A DNA stretch of 64,000 bases from Vibrio sonorensis (GTDB taxonomy: Bacteria; Pseudomonadota; Gammaproteobacteria; Enterobacterales; Vibrionaceae): assembly GCF_001854765.1 (NCBI RefSeq), contig NZ_LJJE01000027.1, positions 1-64,000 on the forward strand, given 5' to 3'. Positions 20,828 to 30,098 of the stretch are shown here, piece after piece. The translations under genes were made by a program, and so were the position numbers. The notes below the pieces were generated by a model that did no database searches, had not been told where the DNA came from, and saw only the letters and a list, made by a program, of their open reading frames with translations. How positions within the stretch are numbered: position 1 is the first letter of the stretch; every line of letters begins with the position of its first letter.

Positions 20828-22017
20828 TAGTTGATACCTATCCCTACATCAAACGCTTGCGCTACTTCGTCACCGATGGCTGATTTCACACCTTGCGCTT
20901 GCTTTTGAGTAATGAAATTCTCAACGTCTCCCAGAACAAAAGTGTGCTTAGCGACGTAACGCGCTGTTCGCACTTTTACCCAAGGTCTAGCCAAGCCAAT
21001 AGAAAACAGCTGTGCCAAAAGGTTGGTAATGATAAGCGCAGCATAGCCTAGCGCAGACAACGTAGAGCGGAAATGAAGAGGAGTCTCACCATTTTCCAAT
21101 TGCGCTTGGGAAAATACATAGTTTCTCGTTTGCGACACTATATATGACGTGACTACTAAGGTGACTGACAAGACAACAAAATAGACGGCAAAAACAACCG
21201 CAACGCTACCGATGCTAAACAGTAAAGAGTCAAAATCTAAGCTATCCAGAGCAATACTGCCGCTAAAGACTAGCAAGCCACCCACAATAGCCAGTGCGAG
21301 CAAACTCACTATCCCCAAAACTGCTGAAATTAGGTAGATTTGGAAAAACTTGCCTAACTTTAACGTTGCGGAGACCTTATTCTCTCCAAACTGATAGCCG
21401 TTAATAAAGTACTGCCATGCCCCGTGAATAATCCAAACCTGCCCAATAAAACCAATGATAACCGCGCCAATAACAACCGTAACGTTAAAAGCAGCTCCAG
21501 AACTTCCTGACTGAAGGGCAAACACCCACCAAACAATAAGCCCTATCACAAGGGCAAAAACGATAATCCCTCTTCCCAACAATGTCTTATACGCATCTAT
21601 CAAGCGCCCTTGAAAAGAGAAGCGAACGTTGCGGTAACTCGTCATCGCGGCATCAAAACGCGCATTGGCCCATAACAGCCATGGCAATGCCAAATAAAAC
21701 GCTAATACAACCACTCCGCCAATAGCGGGATCGAGAAATTCGGTCGCTATCACCCATAAAATAACAACTAAAGCAGCAACAATTCTGCCTTTCAAAATTT
21801 GCATAGGTTTGGCGTGATAGTCGAAACGGTCTCCACTTAGTTCGGTGTTTCCATAAAAGTAGCGGTTAGTACGTACCTTTGCCCATGCTGAATAGATACC
21901 TAATGTCACAATTGACAAGAGAATGTTCACTATCCAGATAGAGAAAAACTCTCCAGATTTTCCGTGAAAATGTATTGGGTTTTCCTGATCCCCATTAATC
22001 TGTATTGGCTCTTCCAT
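20827..22017 (-). CDS. YjgN-family (DUF898) inner-membrane protein
   Basis: Multi-pass membrane protein of unknown function. The 396-residue product starts with a polar leader and the typical IHFHGKSGEFFSIWIVNILLS, followed by several hydrophobic segments (VTLGIYSAWAKVRTNRYFYGNT motif; GRIVAALVVILWVIA; GIIVFALVIGLIVWWVFAL; FFQIYLISAVLGIVSLLAL; VAVVFAVYFVVLSVTLVVTS). The repeated WxKVRTxRYxxxxT motif appears at both ends (AWAKVRTNRYFYGNT and PWVKVRTARYVAKHT), a DUF898 hallmark. First gene of a two-gene operon with the M48 protease. E. coli yjgN also lies in the valS-argI region. Confidence 0.85.
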   Translation of the reverse strand: MEEPIQINGDQENPIHFHGKSGEFFSIWIVNILLSIVTLGIYSAWAKVRTNRYFYGNTELSGDRFDYHAKPMQILKGRIVAALVVILWVIATEFLDPAIGGVVVLAFYLALPWLLWANARFDAAMTSYRNVRFSFQGRLIDAYKTLLGRGIIVFALVIGLIVWWVFALQSGSSGAAFNVTVVIGAVIIGFIGQVWIIHGAWQYFINGYQFGENKVSATLKLGKFFQIYLISAVLGIVSLLALAIVGGLLVFSGSIALDSLDFDSLLFSIGSVAVVFAVYFVVLSVTLVVTSYIVSQTRNYVFSQAQLENGETPLHFRSTLSALGYAALIITNLLAQLFSIGLARPWVKVRTARYVAKHTFVLGDVENFITQKQAQGVKSAIGDEVAQAFDVGIGIN

Positions 22018-22191
22018 AATCTACTTACTCTGATGTTAAAAAAAACAATATGCAAAACATTGCAAATTAACATTATCAAGATAACATTAAAAATTAGTTA
22101 TTAAAATCAATTATCTAGAGTCACTTCACGACAAACTCCGACATTGATAAAAACTTCAATATCGAGAGATTAACAAAGCAAATCACAGATT

Positions 22192-22210
22192 GTTTTAGTG
22201 CTACTAAAAC
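22192..22210. repeat. Inverted repeat between the hydroxyacid dehydrogenase and yjgN-like genes
   Basis: GTTTTAGT-GCT-ACTAAAAC, perfect 8-bp arms, 14 bases after the dehydrogenase stop at 22224. It has no T-run, so it is either a weak terminator or a regulator site for the yjgN-like gene. Confidence 0.4.
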
Positions 22211-22223
22211 GCAAATAAGACAA

Positions 22224-23186
22224 TCAAACCAGTCGGTTGCGTTCCTTTCCGGATAAATAGGCATCGATATTGTCGATTAGGATTTGGCACAAACCGCTTA
22301 TTGATGAATCGCTACCCCAAGCCACATGCGGTGTTAACAGCAAATTTGGTAAGTGCATATTAGCTATCAAGGGATTCGATTTATCGGCGGGCTCTTGAGT
22401 AAATACATCCACACCAGCGCCAGATATCTGTCCACTGCTTAGCGCTTCTACTAAAGCGTACTCGTCAACAAGCCCACCACGCCCGGTATTGATAAGTATG
22501 CTCGTCGGTTTCATCGCCTCAAATTCTTGAGTTGAAATCAAATTGAGCGTCTCTTGCGACAAAGGACAATGTAGAGAAATGACATCAGAGTCTCGAACAA
22601 CCTGTTCAAAGGGAATGTAGCCATCTCGACAATCTAAGGCTCCTTTTCGCTCCGCAAACACTACCTTCATTCCTACTGACTGAGCGAGTTTTGCTACTGA
22701 CTGACCTAACGCTCCACTGCCAATAATCCCCAAAGTAGCGCCTGCAACATCATTGATGGGATGGGTAAAAAAGCAGAACTGGTTATTGCGTTGCCATTCG
22801 CCATTGGCAATGTCTTGATGGTAGCCATACAGATTTCTGCGCAAGGCATACATCATGCCTATCACGTGCTCGGGAACCGACTGCGTTGCATAACCTTGGA
22901 CATTGGCCACTGCGATTTGGTTTTGCGTGCAATATTCGATATCAACGTTGTTAAAGCCCGTGGCAGCGACCGCAATAAGTTTAAGATTTGGCAGTGCTGC
23001 CAATACGTCTGCATCTAACACAACTTTGTTGGTAATCGCGATAGTGGCATCTGTTAGCCTTTCCGTAACCTGATCTGGTCGGGTGAGATCGTGTTCTGTC
23101 CATGTGTGCTCATTTTGCGGGCGAGGAATATCTATATGGCCTGGGATAGTGGCTCTGTCGAGAAAAACGATATGGGGCAGTGACAT
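22224..23186 (-). CDS. D-2-hydroxyacid dehydrogenase (NAD-dependent)
   Basis: Member of the D-isomer-specific 2-hydroxyacid dehydrogenase family, which interconverts 2-oxoacids (glyoxylate, hydroxypyruvate and similar) and D-2-hydroxyacids. The 320-residue product from the ATG at 23184-23186 (MSLPHIVFLDRATIPGH) has Rossmann GIIGSGALGQSVAK, ILINTGRGGLVDEYAL (catalytic Arg region), the catalytic Glu in GAGVDVFTQEPAD, and TPHVAWGS with the catalytic His. The frame is open to 23288, but the start chosen fits the family and has a GGAGAGAT Shine-Dalgarno. A glycerate dehydrogenase (HprA-like) role is possible; the substrate cannot be set from sequence. Lies downstream of rluA. Confidence 0.88.
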   Translation of the reverse strand: MSLPHIVFLDRATIPGHIDIPRPQNEHTWTEHDLTRPDQVTERLTDATIAITNKVVLDADVLAALPNLKLIAVAATGFNNVDIEYCTQNQIAVANVQGYATQSVPEHVIGMMYALRRNLYGYHQDIANGEWQRNNQFCFFTHPINDVAGATLGIIGSGALGQSVAKLAQSVGMKVVFAERKGALDCRDGYIPFEQVVRDSDVISLHCPLSQETLNLISTQEFEAMKPTSILINTGRGGLVDEYALVEALSSGQISGAGVDVFTQEPADKSNPLIANMHLPNLLLTPHVAWGSDSSISGLCQILIDNIDAYLSGKERNRLV

Positions 23187-23229
23187 GGTATCTCTCCTTT
23201 CTACCGCCCCGAATAGAAATGCGTTTGAT

Positions 23230-23967
23230 TTAAGGTTGGGGCAGAGACTTATAATCCGGCAAAAGGCGCTCCGGGTCAAAGTGGTCAAAGATCATGGCGC
23301 TCGTTTCAGAATAGAAGTTGCAAGGGACAAAAAGACTAGTCAGTATCTCTGTATCTGGGTGGTAAAAACTGAGCTCACTGGCATGCAATTCCAATCGGGA
23401 AGAGTATTGAAAAGCCTCGCCTTCGGAATAGAACTCGTCACCCACAATAGGATGCCCCAATGCCTGCATATGAACCCTGAGTTGATGCGAGCGCCCAGTG
23501 ATAGGCAATAAGCGAACTAAGGTCGTTTTTTCGTCTCTTTCTACTACCTGAAAGTCTGTTTTGGCAGGCTTACCACTCTCAAAGCACACTTTTTGCCTAG
23601 GTCTGTTTGGCCAATCACATATCAAAGGTAAGTCGACGGTTCCCTCTTCGGCAGACACGGGCCCCCAGACCCTAGCGTAGTAGACTTTGTGGGTGAGCCG
23701 GTATTGGAACTGCTTTTTCAATGAGCGTTCAGCACTCTTAGTTTTGGCCAACAACATCAAGCCAGACGTTGACATATCAAGGCGGTGAACCACTTGAATA
23801 TCTGGATAAATTTCAACTAACCGGCTCCACATACTGTCATAGTGTTCTTCTAATCGACCAGGAACAGAAAGTAAGCCTGCGGGTTTGTTTACCGCCAATA
23901 TGTGTTCGTCTTCAAAAACAATATCCACCCAAGGTTCTGTCGGGGGATGGTATTGGTGCATTGCCAT
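23230..23967 (-). CDS. rluA: rRNA/tRNA pseudouridine synthase RluA
   Basis: Converts U746 of 23S rRNA and U32 of several tRNAs to pseudouridine in E. coli. Signature VHRLDMSTSGLMLLAKT carries the catalytic Asp; ITGRSHQLRVHMQALGHPI is the RluA-family substrate loop. No S4 domain, as for RluA/RluC-type short members. I take the ATG at 23965-23967 (MAMHQYHPPTEPW), behind AGGTAG, giving 245 residues; the longer frame from 24006 would be translated through the rapA terminator and is unlikely. Located after rapA, as in E. coli. Confidence 0.92.
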   Translation of the reverse strand: MAMHQYHPPTEPWVDIVFEDEHILAVNKPAGLLSVPGRLEEHYDSMWSRLVEIYPDIQVVHRLDMSTSGLMLLAKTKSAERSLKKQFQYRLTHKVYYARVWGPVSAEEGTVDLPLICDWPNRPRQKVCFESGKPAKTDFQVVERDEKTTLVRLLPITGRSHQLRVHMQALGHPIVGDEFYSEGEAFQYSSRLELHASELSFYHPDTEILTSLFVPCNFYSETSAMIFDHFDPERLLPDYKSLPQP

Positions 23968-23982
23968 TTGACTACCTGAAAA

Positions 23983-24004
23983 GAAAAAGGGCTGTTGCCA
24001 GCCC
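23983..24004 (-). terminator. Terminator after rapA
   Basis: Read leftward: GGGCTG-GCAA-CAGCCC followed by TTTTTCTTTT, six bases past the rapA stop and just before the rluA Shine-Dalgarno. Confidence 0.85.
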
Positions 24005-24010
24005 ATATCA

Positions 24011-26923
24011 TTAGTTATGAGAAACCACGATCATTCGCAATGAATCTAGCTGATATTGAGCCTGACCAATGTAACCCGTCAGCTCTTTTATTTGCTCATC
24101 TATCATTTCAATTTCTTCTTCGCGGATATTCGGGTTGACCGCTTTCAACGCTTGTAGTCTTTCCAACTCTGCATTTAGGCTACTTTGCATGTCCCTCTGG
24201 GCCTGCTCACGTACACTTTCCACCTTGCTGACCACTAGCTTTTCACCTGCGGCTATCAACTGATGTACTTGACCCTGTACCGAAGAAACCAGCTTAGTCG
24301 CAATATGTCGGCCGACGGGACTCAATTGGCGGTTAAAGCTTTCAAACTCAACTTGCTCCGAAAGGTCATTACCATTTCCATCCATCATCAGACGAATCGG
24401 GGTTTGAGGTAAAAATCGAGCAATGCCACTGCGCTTAGGAGCTTGTGCGTCTACTTTGTAGATAAGTTCTAACAGCATGGTTCCTACGGGGAGCGCTTTA
24501 TTTTTTAGCAAAGAAACCGCCGTCGTCCCCACTCCCTCGCTCATTAGCAAATCGATGCCCCCTTGAATCATAGGGTGCTCCCAGCTAATAAAATGCATAT
24601 CTTCTCTAGATAGGGCTGTGTCTCGGTCAAAAGTAATGGTCGCACCTTCATAGGGCAATCCAGGATAACTCGGCACCATCATGTGCTCAGAAGGCGTCAC
24701 GACCAAAGCATTTTCGCCTTTGTCATCCTGATTAAGACCTATGGTATCAAAGAGGTTAAGCGCGAAGGTGACTAGGTTTGTATCCCCATCCGTACTGGCA
24801 ATTGTTTCTACTATTTTTTGCGCTCGTTCACCGCCGTTTGAATGCATTTCTAACAAGCGATCTCGACCTTGTTCCAAGTCTGCTTTTAGCGACAGATTCA
24901 ATTTTTCTGACTCTGCGATCATTTCATCTAGCCCGTCGTTCTCCCCACTGGCGAGCATCTCGACCAAAGCTTGTGAATGCTGGTCATAAACAGTTCGACC
25001 TGTTGGACAAGTCTCGGCGAAGGCGTTTAGGCCTTCGTGGTACCAACGAGCAAGCGTCGCTTGCGCACTACCTTGAAGATAAGGAACGTAAATATCGATA
25101 TCTCGGCTCTGACCGATTCTGTCGAGACGACCGATGCGTTGTTCAAGCAAGTCTGGGTTAAACGGTAAGTCAAACATGACTAGCTGATTCGCAAACTGGA
25201 AGTTGCGCCCTTCTGAGCCAATCTCACTACAGATAAGAACCTGAGCGCCACCTTCTTCTTGAGCAAAATAAGCCGCCGCTTTATCGCGCTCAAGAATCGA
25301 CATTCCCTCGTGGAAAACCGTCGCACGAATGCCTTCTCGCTCGCGCAAAGCTTGCTCTAGCTGAAGTGCAGTTCCCGCGCGCGATGCGATCACTAAGACC
25401 TTTTCACTGCGCTTTTCTTTGACTTTTTCGATTAGCCAATTGACGCGGCTGTCAAACTGCCACCAGCTTGAACTATCGCCTTCAAACTCTTGGAAAACTT
25501 CTTCTGGATATAGGTTTTTTAATGCCTTCTCTTCCAAGGAGGTGGACTGTCCGCCTATCATGCCCGCAACACGCATGGAAGTACTGTACTGAGATGGGAT
25601 CTCCAATGGCAACAAATGTACGTTGCGAACAGGGAAGCCTTTTACCGCAGCACGAGTGTTTCTAAACAAGACTCGCCCCGTACCGTGTCGGTCCATTAGG
25701 TTATCGATCAACTCTTGTCTGGCAGAGGCTTTCGATTGATCGTCAATATCGCTTTCAATAATGCGGAATAAGGGTTCAACATCTTGCTCTGACAGCAGCT
25801 CTGTAATTTGATTTTTTGCGTCATTAGGAAGCTTTTTCCCAGAAAACAGTGCGCTAACCGCATCAGCAACAGGCGCATATTGCGCTTCTTCTTCGACAAA
25901 AGTTTGGTAGTCAAAAAATCGATCTGAATCGAGTAGTCTCAAGCGGGCAAAGTGACTTTCTCGACCTAACTGCTCTGGGGTTGCGGTAAGTAGAAGTACA
26001 CCAGGCGTGGCTTGAGCAAGACCTTCTATGACTTGGTACTCTCTACTCGGTTTTTCTGGACTCCATTCCAAGTGGTGAGCTTCATCGACCACTAATAGGT
26101 CCCACTGGGAATCCAGTGCCTGCTCAAAACGCTGGCGGCTTTTTCGCAAGAAGTCGAGGGAGCAAAGCACGTATTGCTGCGTATCAAATGGATTATCTGA
26201 TTCGGCATAAGCTTCGATACAACGCTCTTCGTCAAAGATAGAAAAATGCAGATTAAAGCGGCGCATCATTTCTACTAACCATTGATGCTGAAGTGTCTCT
26301 GGTACGACGATAAGGATTCTTTCTGCTCGTCCTGCCAAAACCTGCTGATGGATGATCATGCCAGCTTCAATGGTCTTACCCAAACCGACTTCATCGGCGA
26401 GTAAAACTCGAGGCGCATGGCGTCGTCCCACTTCATGAGCTACGTATAGCTGATGTGGAATAAGCCCTGCTCGCATGCCACATAATCCGCGCATCGGGCT
26501 TTTGTGTTGTTCATATTGATTACTCAACGCGCGGTAACGCAGCACAAAATTGTCCATGCGATCAATTTGTCCCGCAAACAACTTGTCTTGAGGCTTATTA
26601 AAACGAATTTGATTGCTGAGCATTATCTCTCGTACCACGACTTCTTGCTCACCAGTATCCTCTCTCGTTCCTACATAAGAGAATAAGCTATCTTGTTCAA
26701 CGACTTGCTCTACTTTTAGCGACCACCCCTGTTGACATTCGATGGTATCTCCTTGATGGAACACCACTCGCGTAACGGGGGCGTCATTTCGGGCATAGAC
26801 GCGATTTTCTTCACTAGCGGCAAACATAAGTGTGACTGTCCGTGCATCTATTGCCACTACCGTTCCCAAACCTAAATCGCTTTCTGTATCGCTTATCCAG
26901 CGCTGGCCCAAAGCAAATGTCAT
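24011..26923 (-). CDS. rapA: RNA polymerase-associated ATPase RapA
   Basis: SWI2/SNF2 enzyme that binds core RNA polymerase and recycles it after transcription. The 970-residue product has N-terminal tandem Tudor-like domains ([17 protein letters not shown]), Walker [17 protein letters not shown], motif [12 protein letters not shown], motif [14 protein letters not shown], the C-terminal helicase lobe with [29 protein letters not shown], and the RapA-specific C-terminal region. Length matches E. coli RapA (968). Monocistronic or followed by weakly read-through rluA. Confidence 0.97.
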   Translation of the reverse strand: MTFALGQRWISDTESDLGLGTVVAIDARTVTLMFAASEENRVYARNDAPVTRVVFHQGDTIECQQGWSLKVEQVVEQDSLFSYVGTREDTGEQEVVVREIMLSNQIRFNKPQDKLFAGQIDRMDNFVLRYRALSNQYEQHKSPMRGLCGMRAGLIPHQLYVAHEVGRRHAPRVLLADEVGLGKTIEAGMIIHQQVLAGRAERILIVVPETLQHQWLVEMMRRFNLHFSIFDEERCIEAYAESDNPFDTQQYVLCSLDFLRKSRQRFEQALDSQWDLLVVDEAHHLEWSPEKPSREYQVIEGLAQATPGVLLLTATPEQLGRESHFARLRLLDSDRFFDYQTFVEEEAQYAPVADAVSALFSGKKLPNDAKNQITELLSEQDVEPLFRIIESDIDDQSKASARQELIDNLMDRHGTGRVLFRNTRAAVKGFPVRNVHLLPLEIPSQYSTSMRVAGMIGGQSTSLEEKALKNLYPEEVFQEFEGDSSSWWQFDSRVNWLIEKVKEKRSEKVLVIASRAGTALQLEQALREREGIRATVFHEGMSILERDKAAAYFAQEEGGAQVLICSEIGSEGRNFQFANQLVMFDLPFNPDLLEQRIGRLDRIGQSRDIDIYVPYLQGSAQATLARWYHEGLNAFAETCPTGRTVYDQHSQALVEMLASGENDGLDEMIAESEKLNLSLKADLEQGRDRLLEMHSNGGERAQKIVETIASTDGDTNLVTFALNLFDTIGLNQDDKGENALVVTPSEHMMVPSYPGLPYEGATITFDRDTALSREDMHFISWEHPMIQGGIDLLMSEGVGTTAVSLLKNKALPVGTMLLELIYKVDAQAPKRSGIARFLPQTPIRLMMDGNGNDLSEQVEFESFNRQLSPVGRHIATKLVSSVQGQVHQLIAAGEKLVVSKVESVREQAQRDMQSSLNAELERLQALKAVNPNIREEEIEMIDEQIKELTGYIGQAQYQLDSLRMIVVSHN

Positions 26924-27346
26924 GAATCGACTACCTCAACAATGTAATTCAATGTCTATTTATATTAGTTCTTCCACAGCTAGAAAACAGAAAACTCACC
27001 ATAGAAACAGGAAGCGCTCTAACTGTAAAAAAGGCCGACAATTCTACTTTAAGCTGTGATTTTGGTCACGCACAAAGACCTCAAAAGAGAACAAATATTT
27101 CGTCGTCTTCTGGCTGACATCAAAGTGTAAGAAAAAGGTGTCACACCTATAGAGGTATGATCATATACTGAAATTGAAGGTGTATTCTCTGCGTCAAGAT
27201 CCCGTTGGCACAAGAGATGCATCGTCAGTAAGAAGATCAAACCGGGTTTGCGAATGTAGTCAACCCAGCGATCTCCGAGAGATGTAGCAGGCTACATTCA
27301 GCAAGCAACGACAGCTAAGCAGCCGCGTTGCGGCGAGGAGACGCTC
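26924..27346. other. Divergent intergenic region between rapA and the PhoH gene, with structured leader
   Basis: About 420 bases with no credible protein gene. The right-hand part (27250-27346) is rich in inverted repeats and looks like a structured 5' leader of the PhoH gene. The left part should carry the rapA promoter, which I could not pin down. Confidence 0.55.
27252..27346 (+). promoter_or_regulatory. Candidate structured 5' leader of the PhoH-family gene
   Basis: GAATGTAG (27252-27259) can pair perfectly with CTACATTC (27292-27299). The same 3' strand can instead pair with ATGTAG (27282-27287). An ATCTC-CGA-GAGAT hairpin (27271-27283) fits inside the first option but clashes partly with the second. 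Next to the ribosome-binding site lies GCCGC-GTT-GCGGC (27322-27334), directly followed by GAGGAG and the ATG at 27347. Mutually exclusive pairings plus an SD-adjacent hairpin suggest translational or transcriptional control, but no known class is recognised. Confidence 0.4.
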
Positions 27347-28723
27347 ATGGGTGATTCAGATCGGAAACTCTTTGTTCTAGATACCAACATTCTTCTTCAC
27401 GAACCTCTAGCCATCTACTCTTTTCAAGAACACGATGTTGTCATACCTATGACAGTACTCGAAGAACTCGACAGGATTAAAGACAGCAAAAGAGACGTTG
27501 CTCGGGATGCACGCGTAGCCATTCGAGCATTGGAAGCACTCTTTAAAGATGCCACACCTGACGAGATCACCGAAGGCATCCCCATGAATAGGGAGAGTGA
27601 AGTTACCGGACATATTTCCATTCTCGCTGACTTTGAGCTGCAAGAAACCGTCAAGGCCTTCGCCGATAAAGCGGGGGACAACCGAATACTCAACGCGGTC
27701 TTGTACCTACAGAATAAACGCGCTCCACGAGAAGTGGTATTGATCACCAAAGATATCAATATGCGTCTGAGAGCCAAGGGCGCAGGTGTCAGGTTCGTTG
27801 AAGATTATCGCACCGACCAACTGATTGACGATGTCCAATACCTCACCAAAGGGTTCCAACAAATTGAAGGGGACTTCTGGAGTAATATTGACCAAGTTGA
27901 AACAGAAAATCGCTTGGGTAGAGTTTTTCACACCCTTGATAGAGAGCCTTTTGAACCCACTTATATCAATCAATATATCATTGATGAAAAAAGTGACTTT
28001 GCCGCAAGAGTCGAGGAGATCAATTCAGATACGATCACCATACGAGATTTGAGCAGGGAGCGTCTGACCAGTCGCAAGGTTTGGGATATCACCCCAAAAA
28101 ACATCTATCAGGGAATGGCGATGGATGCACTGCTCGATCCTGATATTGATCTCGTTATTTTAACGGGGGCGGCCGGTAGTGGTAAAACACTGCTTGCACT
28201 GGCTTCGGCTTTAGAGCAAACCATTGAAAAAGGCATTTTCGACAAGATCATTGTCACCAGAAATACACCGGATATCGGTGAAGCCATTGGTTTCCTTCCC
28301 GGAACGGAAGAAGAGAAGATGATGCCTTGGTTAGCGGCAGTCACCGATACACTAGAGGCTTTGCACAAAAACGACCATTGTACTGAGGGCTCGCTTAAAT
28401 ACATCTGCGACAAGGCTAATATCCAGTTTAAATCGATTAACTTTATGCGTGGCCGTTCGATTCAAAATGCATTTGTACTGCTCGACGAATGCCAAAATTT
28501 AACCGCTTCCCAAATCAAAACCATTATCACACGTTGTGGAGAGGGCACTAAAATTGTCTGCTCGGGCAATCTCGCCCAAATCGACTCCCACTATCTAACC
28601 CCTGTAACCTCGGGCCTGACCTACATGGTAGAGCGATTTAAAAACTTTGAAGGAAGCGCCAACATACACCTCAATGGCGTGGTCAGAAGTCGACTCGCCG
28701 AATTTGCCGAAGAGAATTTATAA
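27347..28723 (+). CDS. PIN domain-PhoH family ATPase
   Basis: PhoH2-type protein joining an N-terminal PIN nuclease domain to a C-terminal PhoH ATPase/helicase domain, thought to act on RNA. The 458-residue product opens KLFVLDTNILLHEP (first PIN Asp) with ELDRIKDSKRDVARDAR and LITKDINMRLRA (further PIN acidic residues), then a linker, then GAAGSGKTLLALASAL (Walker A, about residues 274-289) and FVLLDECQNLTASQIKT (Walker B). It ends VVRSRLAEFAEENL, typical of the family (YlaK type). Good Shine-Dalgarno GAGGAG. Ended by a terminator that overlaps the argF promoter region. The physiological RNA target is unknown. Confidence 0.9.
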   Translation: MGDSDRKLFVLDTNILLHEPLAIYSFQEHDVVIPMTVLEELDRIKDSKRDVARDARVAIRALEALFKDATPDEITEGIPMNRESEVTGHISILADFELQETVKAFADKAGDNRILNAVLYLQNKRAPREVVLITKDINMRLRAKGAGVRFVEDYRTDQLIDDVQYLTKGFQQIEGDFWSNIDQVETENRLGRVFHTLDREPFEPTYINQYIIDEKSDFAARVEEINSDTITIRDLSRERLTSRKVWDITPKNIYQGMAMDALLDPDIDLVILTGAAGSGKTLLALASALEQTIEKGIFDKIIVTRNTPDIGEAIGFLPGTEEEKMMPWLAAVTDTLEALHKNDHCTEGSLKYICDKANIQFKSINFMRGRSIQNAFVLLDECQNLTASQIKTIITRCGEGTKIVCSGNLAQIDSHYLTPVTSGLTYMVERFKNFEGSANIHLNGVVRSRLAEFAEENL

Positions 28724-28731
28724 TCACAAAT

Positions 28732-28763
28732 GGCGAGATAAAATTCACATATCGCCTATTTTT
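28732..28763 (+). terminator. Terminator after the PhoH-family gene
   Basis: GGCGA...TCGCC followed by TATTTTT, eight bases past the stop. Short stem with a large loop, so moderate confidence. Confidence 0.55.
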
Positions 28764-28764
28764 A

Positions 28765-28778
28765 AAAATAATTATTCA
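28765..28778. promoter_or_regulatory. Candidate ARG box upstream of argF
   Basis: AAAATAATTATTCA matches the ARG box TGAAT-N4-ATTCA at 8 of 10 fixed positions, with AT-only spacer, about 70 bases before argF. ArgR control of ornithine carbamoyltransferase is well established in enterics. A second box at the usual spacing is not clear. Confidence 0.4.
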
Positions 28779-28848
28779 CAAAGGGTAGTTTTTTATGTTT
28801 TACTGAATCCATAGTAAAACTTATCGTTGTCTAACAAGGGTTCGGAAC

Positions 28849-29853
28849 ATGGCTTTCAATTTGCGCAATCGCAACTTTCTCAAATTACTTGATTTCAATG
28901 CCAAGGAAATTGAGTTTCTATTAGCACTCTCTGCTGATCTTAAAAAAGCAAAATATGCAGGAACAGAACAAAAAAGATTGATCGGAAAAAACATCGCATT
29001 GATCTTTGAAAAGTCTTCCACTAGAACCCGATGTGCTTTCGAGGTAGCAGCCTTTGACCAAGGTGCTCAGGTGTCTTATATCGGTCCTTCCGGTTCTCAG
29101 ATTGGGCACAAAGAGTCGATGAAAGACACGGCTCGCGTATTGGGCCGTATGTATGATGGAATTGAGTATCGAGGCTTTGGGCAAGAGGTCGTCGAAGAAC
29201 TGGGCGCTCATGCTAATGTCCCAGTCTGGAACGGGTTAACTGACGAGTTTCATCCGACACAGATTTTAGCTGACTTTTTGACCATGATTGAACACGGCAA
29301 GGGTAAGCAGCTTCACGAAATCAAATTTGCTTACCTCGGTGACGCTAGAAATAACATGGGTAACTCGCTGATGGTCGGTGCTGCCATTATGGGTTTAGAT
29401 ATTAGACTTGTTGGTCCTAGCGATTACTGGCCAAACCAAGAGCTGGTCGAAACCTGTCAAGCACTTGCCGCTGAGTCTGGCGGTAAGATTACCTTGACAG
29501 AAAATGTCTCAGAGGGTGTGCAAAATTGTGATTATCTTTACACGGACGTTTGGGTTTCCATGGGTGAAGCACCAGAGGCTTGGGATGATCGCGTCGCCAT
29601 TATGAAGCCATACCAAGTAAATATGGACGTGATTAAACAGACAAACAATCCGCAAGTGAAGTTTATGCACTGTTTGCCCGCCTTCCATAATGAAGAAACT
29701 ACCATTGGCGCGGAAGTTGCCGAGAAATATGGTATGCAGGGTTTGGAAGTGACTGAAGAAGTGTTCGAATCTCCCCATTCGATCGTCTTTGATCAAGCTG
29801 AGAATCGGATGCATACCATCAAGGCTGTGATGGTTGCCACTTTGGGTCATTAA
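28849..29853 (+). CDS. argF: Ornithine carbamoyltransferase
   Basis: Forms citrulline from ornithine and carbamoyl phosphate (arginine biosynthesis; also the reverse reaction in the deiminase pathway). The 334-residue product has the carbamoyl-phosphate motif [11 protein letters not shown], the [13 protein letters not shown] motif, the ornithine-binding region [15 protein letters not shown], and HCLPAFHN with the catalytic Cys. Anabolic and catabolic enzymes are not separable by sequence here: the ARG box suggests the former, while arcA is distant (58 kb), so no arc operon is formed. ATG at 28849. Next on the strand is pyrL-pyrBI. Confidence 0.95.
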   Translation: MAFNLRNRNFLKLLDFNAKEIEFLLALSADLKKAKYAGTEQKRLIGKNIALIFEKSSTRTRCAFEVAAFDQGAQVSYIGPSGSQIGHKESMKDTARVLGRMYDGIEYRGFGQEVVEELGAHANVPVWNGLTDEFHPTQILADFLTMIEHGKGKQLHEIKFAYLGDARNNMGNSLMVGAAIMGLDIRLVGPSDYWPNQELVETCQALAAESGGKITLTENVSEGVQNCDYLYTDVWVSMGEAPEAWDDRVAIMKPYQVNMDVIKQTNNPQVKFMHCLPAFHNEETTIGAEVAEKYGMQGLEVTEEVFESPHSIVFDQAENRMHTIKAVMVATLGH

Positions 29854-29893
29854 TCTCGACACAATTAGACAATTAAAAGCGCGAGGTAATCGC

Positions 29894-29921
29894 TTGCGCT
29901 CACAACTCTTCGGCGTATAAT
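29894..29921 (+). promoter_or_regulatory. Promoter of the pyrL-pyrBI operon
   Basis: TTGCGC-N16-TATAAT with a perfect -10, 31 bases before the pyrL ATG. Confidence 0.7.
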
Positions 29922-29951
29922 GCTCGACAATTTGTCCGGAGATAGTAATAA

Positions 29952-30044
29952 ATGCCTTGTAAACTGTGCCTCAATCTGCGCTTTTACATTCGTAAGCTCG
30001 TTGGCTTACTGGCCTTTTGTTTTACTATCTCCCACCAATTTTAA
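29952..30044 (+). CDS. pyrL: pyrBI leader peptide PyrL
   Basis: A 30-residue leader reading MPCKLCLNLRFYIRKL ... ISHQF, ending at 30042-30044, immediately in front of an intrinsic terminator. In E. coli, UTP-dependent RNA polymerase pausing couples translation of such a leader to transcription: when UTP is low the ribosome keeps up and blocks the terminator hairpin, so pyrBI is expressed. The U-rich late coding part (TTTTGTTTTACT) fits. The start has AGATAGTAATAA upstream, a weak Shine-Dalgarno. Confidence 0.8.
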   Translation: MPCKLCLNLRFYIRKLVGLLAFCFTISHQF

Positions 30045-30045
30045 G

Positions 30046-30070
30046 GCCTCCCAGTTTGGGGGGCTTTTTT
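30046..30070 (+). terminator. pyrBI attenuator
   Basis: GCCTCCC-AGTTT-GGGGGGC followed by six T, starting directly after the pyrL stop and 30 bases before pyrB. Position and leader peptide identify it as the UTP-responsive attenuator. Confidence 0.88.
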
Positions 30071-30098
30071 ATGGCCTAAATATACTCAGCTAAGGAAG

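Noticed and set aside
27049..27240. Reverse-strand reading frame in the rapA-phoH interval
   Set aside because: No ribosome-binding site, no family resemblance, and it lies in the probable promoter/leader region.
27347..28723. PIN-PhoH protein as part of a toxin-antitoxin module
   Set aside because: PIN-PhoH2 fusions can be paired with a small antitoxin (PhoAT) in some bacteria, but no small upstream gene is present here.
28735..28747. Second ARG box upstream of argF
   Set aside because: Only the ATTCA half matches and the spacing to the first candidate is not the usual 21 bases.
28849..29853. argF as part of an arginine deiminase operon with arcA
   Set aside because: arcA is about 28 kb away and no arcC or arcD is adjacent to either gene.
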